Shown in pieces: positions 1 through 6,248 of a DNA stretch of 11,515 nucleotides. The stretch's first letter is position 1. The number at the start of each line of letters is the position of its first letter. Source of the stretch: Spirochaetaceae bacterium (GTDB taxonomy: Bacteria; Spirochaetota; Spirochaetia; Spirochaetales_E; Spirochaetaceae_B); NCBI GenBank assembly GCA_003249275.1, contig QKJO01000240.1, positions 1 through 11,515 on the forward strand. Direction: 5' to 3'. Under the pieces are notes generated by a model. That model ran no database searches. It saw only the letters and a list, made by a program, of their open reading frames with translations, and had not been told where the DNA came from. Both the position numbers and the translations under genes were made by a program.

Positions 1-1208
1 AGCCCCATACGCCCTATGAAAGAGTCAGACAGATGAGAGACGAAGAGGGAATGGAGGAAAACCGGATTCTGAAAGACGGATTGAGAGGTCAGAACTTCAA
101 GGTCGGCTTTCATTCTCCTTATTCATCCTTTATCGAAGGGATTCTCAGCAGGGGAGACAGGAGAGCGGGAGATATCATCGAAAAAGCCTACAGAAAGGGT
201 GCAAGATTTGACGCATGGGATGAATTCCATGACAGAAATATCTGGAAAGAGGTCATTGAAGAGAGCGACTGGGACGTTCAGAATGAAATATGCCGGGAGA
301 GAAGGGGAGACGAAAAGCTTCCCTGGGACGGAATTTCACTGAGAGTCAGCAATTCCTATTTCAAATCGGAAAACTGCAGATCCGCCGAATCGGAACGGAC
401 ATCCGCCTGTGAAGAGGACTGTGATACCCCCTGCGGCGTCTGCAATAAAACCATCAAGGTAAGATATCCGGAGGACCATGAGTTCCCTGAACTTCCTGTT
501 CCCGAAAAACCCGTGACCGATGATTCCCATGACCTGGGAGAGAACTCGGTCAAGGCGGTTTTCGGCTTTTCAAAGAAGGATCAGGCTGTTTTTCTCGGTC
601 ATCTGGATACACTCCATGTTTTTGAGCGTGCCTTTCAGTGCAGCGGCCTGGATGTTATTTTCACAAGGGGTTTCAATCCGAAACCCAAAATGGAATTTGC
701 TCATCCTCTCAGCCTTGGTATCGAGGGAAATCAGGAGATCCTCGGGATTGAAATGCATGAAAAACCTTCAATGAACGATTCCGGTGTGCTGGAAAAATTG
801 AATCAGTTCCTTCCGGCGGGTTTTGCCGTCAATGAAGTCCGCTATTATCCGCTCCAGCAGGATAAAAACACCAAAAAGACAACCCTCATGGGCCTGTATG
901 CCGGTTCTGAATACAGATTGACGGATCTTTCAGATGATGCATCTTCCGGAAATTTAATCGAACTGCTCAAGAACAAGGCCCGGGACTGTGAAGTCAGTGA
1001 AGACTATACCTTCCGGGAATCAGATGGTTCTGTCCTGGTTACGGCTCTGTTCAGCAACAAGAAAATGAACAATATCGTCCGTTTTCTGAAGGAAGCAACC
1101 GATTCCGAACCCCTTGACTGCTTCAGAATTGAAAGACTGAAGCTGCTGGCAAGAGACAGGAAGGGAAGGGCAGCCGACTATTTTACTTTAGATTCATCCC
1201 AGAACTGA
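1..1208 (+). CDS. Radical SAM protein (TIGR03960 type) C-terminal part fused to DUF2344/TIGR03936 domain; 5' end outside window
   Basis: The reading frame is open to the left edge, so the gene is 5'-truncated by the window and the ATG at 33 is internal. The first visible residues are PHTPY (the preceding partial codon ends in AG, compatible with Lys). This matches the KPHTPF signature that closes the radical SAM core in TIGR03960 proteins. A linker follows with a cysteine cluster C-x3-C-x3-C-x2-C at 408-443 and the sequence CGVC, typical of the end of that family. From about base 550 comes a DUF2344 (TIGR03936) domain with GHLDTLHVFERA and FTRGFNPKPKMEFAHPLSLG. The visible part is 401 residues. 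In many bacteria the two parts are separate adjacent genes; here they are one chain. The exact reaction is unknown to me, and an rRNA- or tRNA-related role is only a guess. The last 31 bp overlap mazG on the other strand. Identification of the family is firm. Confidence 0.88.
   Translation, partial: PHTPYERVRQMRDEEGMEENRILKDGLRGQNFKVGFHSPYSSFIEGILSRGDRRAGDIIEKAYRKGARFDAWDEFHDRNIWKEVIEESDWDVQNEICRERRGDEKLPWDGISLRVSNSYFKSENCRSAESERTSACEEDCDTPCGVCNKTIKVRYPEDHEFPELPVPEKPVTDDSHDLGENSVKAVFGFSKKDQAVFLGHLDTLHVFERAFQCSGLDVIFTRGFNPKPKMEFAHPLSLGIEGNQEILGIEMHEKPSMNDSGVLEKLNQFLPAGFAVNEVRYYPLQQDKNTKKTTLMGLYAGSEYRLTDLSDDASSGNLIELLKNKARDCEVSEDYTFRESDGSVLVTALFSNKKMNNIVRFLKEATDSEPLDCFRIERLKLLARDRKGRAADYFTLDSSQN
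1120..1143. repeat. Inverted repeat near the convergent gene ends
   Basis: GCTTCAG and CTGAAGC form a perfect 7-bp stem around a 10-base loop. On the minus strand it lies 34 bp beyond the mazG stop, inside the radical SAM gene. No T-run follows on either strand, so it is not a standard intrinsic terminator. It could protect the mazG 3' end or be a chance coding feature. Confidence 0.35.
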
Positions 1209-1960
1209 TCCATTTTTTTGAAATTTTCTTCCGTCATGACAAGGTTTTCTTCCTCCATTCTTGATTCAACATAGGAAAACCTTGTCATGAATTTGTGATT
1301 GCACTTATGAAGAGCTTCTGCTGGATCAATATTCAGATACCGGGCGATGTTGACGACGGAAAACAGCAGATCCCCGATTTCTTCTGTCAGATGCTCCCTG
1401 TTTCCTTCCTGAACGGATCTGACTTCTTCTATCTCTTCATGTACCTTGTCCCAGACACCGTTGATGTCGGGCCAGTCAAAACCGGCCTTTGCCGCTTTTT
1501 TTTGAAGTTTGTAGGACCGTTCCAGCGGCGGAAGACCTTTGCTGACCTTATCCAGGATTGATTTTTTCCGTGGACGTCCTTCCACATGAACTTTGATATC
1601 TTCCCATTGTTTCAGCACATCATTTGAATCGGCTGCTTCGGCATCGCCGAAGACATGGGGATGGCGGCGTATAAGTTTCTCGCTGATTTCATCCAGGACA
1701 TCTTCAATGGAGAATTTGTTCTCCTGCTGATTCATATAGGCGATCATGGTGACCAGCAGATAGACGTCACCAAGTTCTTCCTTGAGATGGTCGAAATCCT
1801 TCTCTCTGACCGCATCAACGGCTTCGTAAACCTCTTCGATAAAATCTCCGGTCAGGGATTCAGGAGTCTGTTCACGGTCCCAGGGACAGCCCTCTGGAGA
1901 CCTCAGTGTCTCTATAATGGAGCAGAGTTTTTCAAAACTTTCCTGTCTTTTATTTATCAT
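1178..1960 (-). CDS. mazG: Nucleoside triphosphate pyrophosphohydrolase MazG
   Basis: MazG hydrolyses (d)NTPs to the monophosphate and pyrophosphate in the cytoplasm, removing unwanted nucleotides and affecting the stringent response in E. coli. The 260-residue protein has the usual duplicated architecture. The N-terminal half starts with CPWD (25-28), followed by the metal-binding EExxE at 42-46 (EEVYE) and ExxD at 62-65 (ELGD). The C-terminal half repeats this with EEIEE (175-179) and EEIGD (193-197). Length and order match full-length E. coli-type MazG. The ATG at 1960 is preceded by AGGGAG about 10 bases upstream. The gene has its own 90-bp upstream gap with a candidate promoter, so it may be transcribed apart from the genes before it. 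Its 3' end overlaps the convergent radical SAM gene by 31 bp. An A8 run lies within codons 153-155 (plus-strand T8, 1496-1503). Confidence 0.96.
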   Translation of the reverse strand: MINKRQESFEKLCSIIETLRSPEGCPWDREQTPESLTGDFIEEVYEAVDAVREKDFDHLKEELGDVYLLVTMIAYMNQQENKFSIEDVLDEISEKLIRRHPHVFGDAEAADSNDVLKQWEDIKVHVEGRPRKKSILDKVSKGLPPLERSYKLQKKAAKAGFDWPDINGVWDKVHEEIEEVRSVQEGNREHLTEEIGDLLFSVVNIARYLNIDPAEALHKCNHKFMTRFSYVESRMEEENLVMTEENFKKMDQFWDESKVK

Positions 1961-2050
1961 ATGAATTTATCTCCCTGTACTAGAAGTATTTATAAATATC
2001 TACAGATCTACTTTAGTAGACAGAATATATATTATCAGAAGTCAGGACTG
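1961..2050 (-). other. AT-rich intergenic leader upstream of mazG with palindromes and TCTAC repeats
   Basis: This is the longest non-coding gap in the window. It holds the 12-base palindrome TATTTATAAATA (1987-1998). It also has three copies of a pentamer: TCTAC at 1999-2003 and 2007-2011, and its inverse GTAGA at 2016-2020. The last two form TCTAC-TTTA-GTAGA. The arrangement resembles a repressor or activator site just downstream of the candidate promoter at 2024-2054. No terminator for the preceding gene is visible here. Confidence 0.4.
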
Positions 2051-2054
2051 TCAG
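2024..2054 (-). promoter_or_regulatory. Candidate sigma-70-type promoter for mazG
   Basis: On the minus strand CTGACA (2054-2049, five of six matches to TTGACA) is followed after 19 bases by TATATT (2029-2024, five of six matches to TATAAT). An alternative -10, TATATA, sits at 17 bases with a poorer match. The -35 lies over the end of the upstream small membrane gene. Spacing is not ideal and the region is AT-rich, so this remains a candidate only. Confidence 0.3.
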
Positions 2055-2323
2055 TCGTGATGATACCGGCTGGCTTTGCCGAAAACAAACAATGATGCCC
2101 CGGCAAAAAGAACGGATGTCAGAATATTGAGAACCGTCATGCTGGAGCTGAAGATTATGGAACCGAGCAAGGCCCCCAGAAAGGAACCGATGACCGATAT
2201 GATCAGGGCTCCCCAGATTCTGCCCAGATAATGACGTTTAATGAGATAAACTCCCACATAGGCAACTGTAAATCCGCAAATCGTATAAAGCAGAATGTAA
2301 TTCAGTATAAATGATCCTATCAT
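2051..2323 (-). CDS. Small three-helix membrane protein, unknown function
   Basis: I do not recognise this 90-residue protein with certainty. It is almost entirely hydrophobic. Likely membrane segments lie at about residues 6-27, 35-58 and 62-81. A basic loop (KRHYLGR, 29-35) lies between the first two, and the tail RYHHD is short and polar. The second segment has small-residue spacing (GSFLGALLGS) suited to helix packing and loosely recalls the GlsB/YeaQ/YmgE membrane family, without enough evidence to assign it. The start is well supported: the TGA stop of the upstream lipoprotein gene is part of a GAGGA ribosome site, and the ATG follows 7 bases after that stop. Translation is therefore probably coupled to the lipoprotein. 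The position behind the lipoprotein and the CHASE2 cyclase suggests a membrane partner of that pair, but this is inference from context. Confidence 0.75.
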   Translation of the reverse strand: MIGSFILNYILLYTICGFTVAYVGVYLIKRHYLGRIWGALIISVIGSFLGALLGSIIFSSSMTVLNILTSVLFAGASLFVFGKASRYHHD

Positions 2324-2330
2324 CTTTTCC

Positions 2331-3104
2331 TCACAAGTTGGTGTCCCAGACGGGAATATCGGAAGCGTTGCTCATACTCTGCTGCTGCACCCTTCCAAGA
2401 TAGACCGGTATGCTCATGACCGGTTCCAGATTGCTGTCGCTGATCCCGTAACTGATGGCGACAAAGGCAATTTCAATATTGGAACTGACAGTACCGCCGT
2501 TCCGTGATCTGACATCAATGATATCCTTGTCCTCGTAGTATCTGTAGTTTTTGACAAATCTCTTGAATGTTCCGTTCCAGGCCGTCGGTATGGATGATGA
2601 ACTGTATTTGACATAACGGGCCGGAATACCGTATGTGGATGTGTAATCCGTTCCGTCAATCAGGATTGACGGATCAAAACCTGTGTCCTGATTAAGGGCA
2701 TCTGTAAAATCAATCTGGATAATATTACCGCTCCCGGACCAGATGATCTGGGGATAAATTACACTGTTTCTGCCTGTGAATCCAAGTTTGTAAAAATCCA
2801 GATCCTGGGGAAGGTCATCCCCTTCCGGCAGTTCATCGCCCTTGCTGCTCTCATAATAATCGGGATCAAACAGAAGTTCCTCCTGTCTGGCAAGGCTCTC
2901 CTGGTAGTTATAGATCTTGTAGTAGACAACATAACCGTCAATCTGATCGTCATCGGGAGTCGTAAAACCTACGACGCTGTCACCGCTTGTATAAAAAGGG
3001 ATCGGCTGATCCAGTATTTCATACAGCGGCAGCCCGCAGCCGGAGATCATCAGTGGAAATAAAATTATAAAGACGAACCTGCGGTTTCTCTCAGCTGATT
3101 TCAA
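2331..3104 (-). CDS. Lipoprotein of unknown function (TTG start), coupled to adenylate cyclase
   Basis: The open frame extends up to an ATG at 3182, but I place the start at TTG 3104. That gives a 257-residue protein with a clean lipoprotein signal: KSAERNRR, a hydrophobic stretch, then ISGC with the lipidated Cys at residue 23. GAGGA lies 5 bases before this TTG. The longer reading would put 26 extra polar residues before the signal and overlap the cyclase gene by 92 bp instead of 14. After the Cys, the mature part is rich in Tyr, Asp, Ser and Ile, with an acidic stretch near 84-103 (ESSKGDELPEGDDLPQDLDF) and beta-rich segments such as IDGYVVYYKIY. This looks like a secreted beta-sandwich domain, but I do not recognise a family. 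It should be anchored in the envelope, at an inner- or outer-membrane face. It lies directly after the CHASE2 cyclase and before the small membrane protein, coupled to both, which suggests a sensory or accessory role. Confidence 0.82.
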   Translation of the reverse strand: MKSAERNRRFVFIILFPLMISGCGLPLYEILDQPIPFYTSGDSVVGFTTPDDDQIDGYVVYYKIYNYQESLARQEELLFDPDYYESSKGDELPEGDDLPQDLDFYKLGFTGRNSVIYPQIIWSGSGNIIQIDFTDALNQDTGFDPSILIDGTDYTSTYGIPARYVKYSSSSIPTAWNGTFKRFVKNYRYYEDKDIIDVRSRNGGTVSSNIEIAFVAISYGISDSNLEPVMSIPVYLGRVQQQSMSNASDIPVWDTNL

Positions 3105-5493
3105 GCCCTTCCTCAAAGCCGAGCAGCTCGTATATTTTAACGGGTTTCTTCTTGCCCTTGACCCTGATATCATCAAGTTCACGGCAGATCGCCCCCCTGT
3201 CCTTCACCTCATCATAGGTAGATTCGCTGATAACGATACTCGTATAGTACTGCTTGTTGATTCCTTCCAGTCTGGAGGCAAGGTTTACATTGTCTCCCAT
3301 GACCGTATAGTTCATCCGGCCTTCACTCCCCATATTTCCTACCGTGGAAACTCCCGAGTTCAGTCCGATTCCGATATGAATCTGCTTCTCCGGAGGCCAG
3401 TTTATGTTCAGGCCGTTCAGAATTTCGAGCTGTTTCAGAGCACATTTGCAAGCCAGAAGAGCATGATCCTCCTGGGGAATGGGAGCTCCCCAGAAACACA
3501 TGATGGCATCGCCGATATACTTGTCCAGCGTACCGCTGTAATCCATGATACAGTCCGTCATTGCCGTCAGATACTCATTCAGAAGGGCAACCAGCTCCTG
3601 GGGGGACATGGTTTCCGACAGAGTTGTAAAACTTCTAATATCTGAGAAGAAAATGGTGGTATCATTGTCCTCTCCGCCCAGTTCGGGGGGTTTGTCCATC
3701 ATTTTTTCTACAACGACCGGACTGACGTATTTACCGAACATCACCTTGATCCGCTTTTTATCAGACTCTTCCATAATGATCCTGTAAAGAACAACGGTAA
3801 TGTAGATGAAGAAACTGCCGATGCCGGGAGCTGCAAAATGAATCATATAGTTCTTGAACTCAAAGAGTATGGAAATGGCGATAAACTGGGCAAAGATCAG
3901 AAAAAGCGTCACCACCAGAGACCAGCCCGGCCCCAGCCTTGAGGAGACCAGCGCTATGATCATGATTGAGAAAAAGAGAATGAGAATGTTCATCCAGTAG
4001 GGAATTTCGATAAGGAAATTATCCATGAGGATGGTGTTCAGAGCATTCGCATGGATTTCGACTCCGTACATCAGACCGAAGGGCGTCGTTTTCTCATCGT
4101 CGGCAATACCCTGAGCAAAGGCCCCGACCATGAGGATTTTATTATCCACTGCCTTCGTCCGCGGCCAGGTGGAGGGATCCATCCCCGGTACGCGGGAGGC
4201 GTAACCGGAATAGGACCTGACAGGATAGGTCTGATATCCGCCTCTGGAAGAATTGGATCTCATTCCCATATAGTTGATCAGCATCTGACCCTTGTCATCA
4301 ATGGGTATCTCGATGTTTCTGACGATCCTTGTCCTGCCTTCCTTGACGATGTTTCCTTCCTGATCCGTCTCCGGAAGCTTTTCAGTGATAACATAATCAC
4401 CCCAGCGGTCATTTTCAGAGTCGTAGTATTCCACATCGGGAATGGTGATATGATCACCCAGAACAACCTTAAGATCGGAAAGCTTTTTATTGAAATAATT
4501 TGTCGCCAGAGAAAGAGTGATTGAAGGAATAAAATGATCTTCAAACTGATAGACAACAAAATAGGATCTGTCGGGGTTGCCGTCCTTGTCAATGTCCTCA
4601 ACCCGGGGAGCCGACTTCTCTTCAACTTCTTTCTTAAGATCACTCAGAACCCGGGATGTCAGAGGGTACTCAATTGTATGATAGATTCCCTCTTTATCAA
4701 CCCAGGCCAGGCGTTCATAGTTCTCTTCATTCAGTGTAAAATCTTCGTTCAGATCGTCCAGTTCAATGGTATTCAACAGAACACTGGACTTGGCGATCAA
4801 CTGCTGCCGTCTGTATCTCTTATCATAATCATCATAGAAATTGGCGTGCCCATAGCCGTATGTGGCCCTGCCATAAGGTTTCAGGGGCGACTGGAGACCA
4901 TAGTATTCCACAATTTGCGATGTATCGCCTTCGATATTCCGGATTTCACCATAGGTTTCGTAGAGAACCTGCTGCCTTGCAAAAAATTCTTCCGCTTCAC
5001 CGGCAGCCATTGGGGTTCCTTTCAGAACCGTCTCGATAAAGACCCTGCCGTTGTTCTTTATTGCCTCGGTTAAGATGACATCGTCATAGGCATTATTGTC
5101 GGGTTCTATAAAGAAGATATCGAGAAAAAGTGCAGATTCTCTCTGGGTCTGGTCCTTGATTCTGGCAAAGGCATCGAGCAGATTGGCATGTCGGTAGCGG
5201 TCAAAAGGCCATCGTCCGAATTCATTGAGACTGTTGAAATCTATTCCCAGAATCAGGATGTCGGGGGAAATGTGGGGATTTCTCTTCTCAATCGTCACCC
5301 CTTCCTGAATTCTTGTCTGCTCGAAGACCGTCTTAAGGTTAAAGTGAAGATCCAGAAGTTTGAACTCCATATGCTTGAATATGGAGGTTGTTTCGGTTAA
5401 ACCCCAGAAAAGGAGGAAGAAAAGCAATCCCAGGAAAAGACTGAAATATTTAACATTCAGAAACCTACTTCGATTCTTTCCTTCCCGTGCCAT
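3091..5493 (-). CDS. CHASE2-domain class III adenylate cyclase, membrane-bound
   Basis: This 800-residue membrane enzyme is predicted to make cAMP from ATP. An N-terminal membrane segment (about 15-33) leads into a large extracytoplasmic CHASE2 sensor domain (about 40-495, with ILILGIDFNSLNEFGRWPF near its start). Three membrane helices follow at about 501-518, 524-544 and 553-573, then a short linker (FGKYVSPVVVEKM). The C-terminal catalytic domain (about 605-775) keeps both metal-binding aspartates (FSDIRSF, D618; IGDAI, D662). It also keeps the adenine-selecting pair K658 and D734, and the transition-state residues N737 and R741 in NVNLASRLE. All key residues are present, so I expect an active adenylate rather than guanylate cyclase. 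The sensor domain contains DIDKDGNPD, a calcium-loop-like motif. I chose the ATG at 5493 because AAGGAG lies 5 bases before it; a GTG at 5499 overlaps that site. It follows the TPR gene by 29 bp and overlaps the lipoprotein by 14 bp. Confidence 0.95.
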   Translation of the reverse strand: MAREGKNRSRFLNVKYFSLFLGLLFFLLFWGLTETTSIFKHMEFKLLDLHFNLKTVFEQTRIQEGVTIEKRNPHISPDILILGIDFNSLNEFGRWPFDRYRHANLLDAFARIKDQTQRESALFLDIFFIEPDNNAYDDVILTEAIKNNGRVFIETVLKGTPMAAGEAEEFFARQQVLYETYGEIRNIEGDTSQIVEYYGLQSPLKPYGRATYGYGHANFYDDYDKRYRRQQLIAKSSVLLNTIELDDLNEDFTLNEENYERLAWVDKEGIYHTIEYPLTSRVLSDLKKEVEEKSAPRVEDIDKDGNPDRSYFVVYQFEDHFIPSITLSLATNYFNKKLSDLKVVLGDHITIPDVEYYDSENDRWGDYVITEKLPETDQEGNIVKEGRTRIVRNIEIPIDDKGQMLINYMGMRSNSSRGGYQTYPVRSYSGYASRVPGMDPSTWPRTKAVDNKILMVGAFAQGIADDEKTTPFGLMYGVEIHANALNTILMDNFLIEIPYWMNILILFFSIMIIALVSSRLGPGWSLVVTLFLIFAQFIAISILFEFKNYMIHFAAPGIGSFFIYITVVLYRIIMEESDKKRIKVMFGKYVSPVVVEKMMDKPPELGGEDNDTTIFFSDIRSFTTLSETMSPQELVALLNEYLTAMTDCIMDYSGTLDKYIGDAIMCFWGAPIPQEDHALLACKCALKQLEILNGLNINWPPEKQIHIGIGLNSGVSTVGNMGSEGRMNYTVMGDNVNLASRLEGINKQYYTSIVISESTYDEVKDRGAICRELDDIRVKGKKKPVKIYELLGFEEGLEIS
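3102..3114 (-). promoter_or_regulatory. Ribosome binding site and TTG start of the lipoprotein gene
   Basis: GAGGA (3114-3110) lies 5 bases before TTG (3104-3102), inside the last codons of the cyclase gene. It decides the lipoprotein start because the frame from this TTG opens directly into a lipoprotein signal. The cyclase stop TGA is at 3093-3091, so ribosomes ending the cyclase could re-initiate here. Confidence 0.65.
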
Positions 5494-5506
5494 AAACACT
5501 CCTTTT
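5491..5506 (-). promoter_or_regulatory. Ribosome binding site deciding the cyclase start
   Basis: AAAAGGAG (5506-5499) is followed after TGTTT by ATG (5493-5491), a near-ideal spacing. A GTG at 5499-5497 in the same frame overlaps the end of this site and cannot use it, so the ATG is preferred. Confidence 0.75.
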
Positions 5507-5522
5507 CTAAAGGGCTTTTCAG

Positions 5523-6203
5523 TTAATTACCTGCTTTTATTGCAATTATACGGCTTTTTGCCAGGTTATTCCAACTGGATGAACTGTATTCATCGCCGAT
5601 CCGGCCATAGTATTCCAGGGCCTTGTCACTCTGTCCCAGCCCTTCATTCAGCCTTCCTAGACTGAACAGTGCCTCGGGAACATCGGGAGATACGGTCTTA
5701 TAATCATTGACGACTCTCTCAAGAGGAGCAAGCGCTCCCTGGGCATCACCGTTCTGTTCCATCATGGCTGAAGCATTCAGCAGTGAAACCGATGCCATGT
5801 AACTCTTGGGAAACTCATCGGCTATGGCAAGGAATGAATCGGCAGCTTTGCCCCACTCTTCCTCGTCGGCAAGTATCTGGGACTCCGCATCAAGGGCGCG
5901 CAGATGGGCATACAGGTGAGCATAATCAGACTTTGCACTGTCGATGAGACCTGTCAGATCCTCTTTCAGGGCAGCCTTGTCTTCGTCGGCAGCCGTCATG
6001 TAATCCATCAGTTTTTCATCTATCTGCTCTGCAGCCAATACCGACTTGTCGGCCTTCTGTCGATTCATGTACTCCAGTGCACCGATGGCGGCCAGAACGG
6101 CAATCAAAGCGATTCCTGCAACGATCAGATATTTTTTGTTATTGCTGATGGCAGCAGCAACTTTTTCGGTTCTTGTAGATTCAAATTCACTTTTAACGTT
6201 CAA
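5523..6203 (-). CDS. Membrane-anchored TPR protein, YfgM-like (TTG start)
   Basis: The 226-residue protein has a short cytoplasmic N-terminus with basic residues, one membrane helix at about 25-44 (LIVAGIALIAVLAAIGALEY) and a long helical extracytoplasmic part. The segment from about 95 to 220 reads as tetratricopeptide-like repeats (for example WGKAADSFLAIADEFPKS, AQGALAPLERVVNDY and SDKALEYYGRIGDEY). This layout matches the TPR_21/YfgM-like family, whose E. coli member is an accessory of the SecYEG translocon and periplasmic chaperones. A role in protein export or envelope assembly is inferred from that resemblance. The start must be TTG at 6203: an in-frame TAA stands directly before it (6206-6204), no ATG follows before the membrane helix, and AAGGAG lies 9 bases upstream. 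It sits 45 bp after the sigma-54 activator and 29 bp before the cyclase, so it is probably co-transcribed with both. Confidence 0.85.
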   Translation of the reverse strand: MNVKSEFESTRTEKVAAAISNNKKYLIVAGIALIAVLAAIGALEYMNRQKADKSVLAAEQIDEKLMDYMTAADEDKAALKEDLTGLIDSAKSDYAHLYAHLRALDAESQILADEEEWGKAADSFLAIADEFPKSYMASVSLLNASAMMEQNGDAQGALAPLERVVNDYKTVSPDVPEALFSLGRLNEGLGQSDKALEYYGRIGDEYSSSSWNNLAKSRIIAIKAGN

Positions 6204-6232
6204 TTAATAACTCTCCTTCTTACTACCTTCTT
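6201..6232 (-). promoter_or_regulatory. Ribosome binding site of the TPR gene with a duplicated AAGAAGG
   Basis: Read on the minus strand, AAGAAGG occurs twice (6232-6226 and 6221-6215), 11 bases apart. The copy closer to the TTG start extends to AAGAAGGAG and is the likely Shine-Dalgarno site. The farther copy could act as a standby ribosome site or may simply reflect purine-rich leader sequence. Confidence 0.5.
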
Positions 6233-6248
6233 TTTGGAAGCGTAGATC

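Noticed and set aside
520..774. Alternative-frame open frame inside the radical SAM/DUF2344 gene
   Set aside because: It is an out-of-frame shadow of the DUF2344 coding sequence with no family resemblance.
1483..1503. CGGC-CTTT-GCCG followed by T8 on the plus strand, resembling an intrinsic terminator for the radical SAM gene
   Set aside because: The stem is only 4 bp and lies about 280 bp past the stop inside mazG, where the sequence is explained by codons of LQKKAAKAG. Too weak to call.
5497..5499. GTG start for the adenylate cyclase
   Set aside because: It overlaps the AAGGAG ribosome site; the ATG two codons later has ideal spacing.
6204..6248. Possible sigma-54 (-24/-12) promoter after the activator gene, suggesting autoregulated downstream genes
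   Set aside because: No TGGCAC-N5-TTGC pattern is present in this 45-bp gap or in the other junctions I read.
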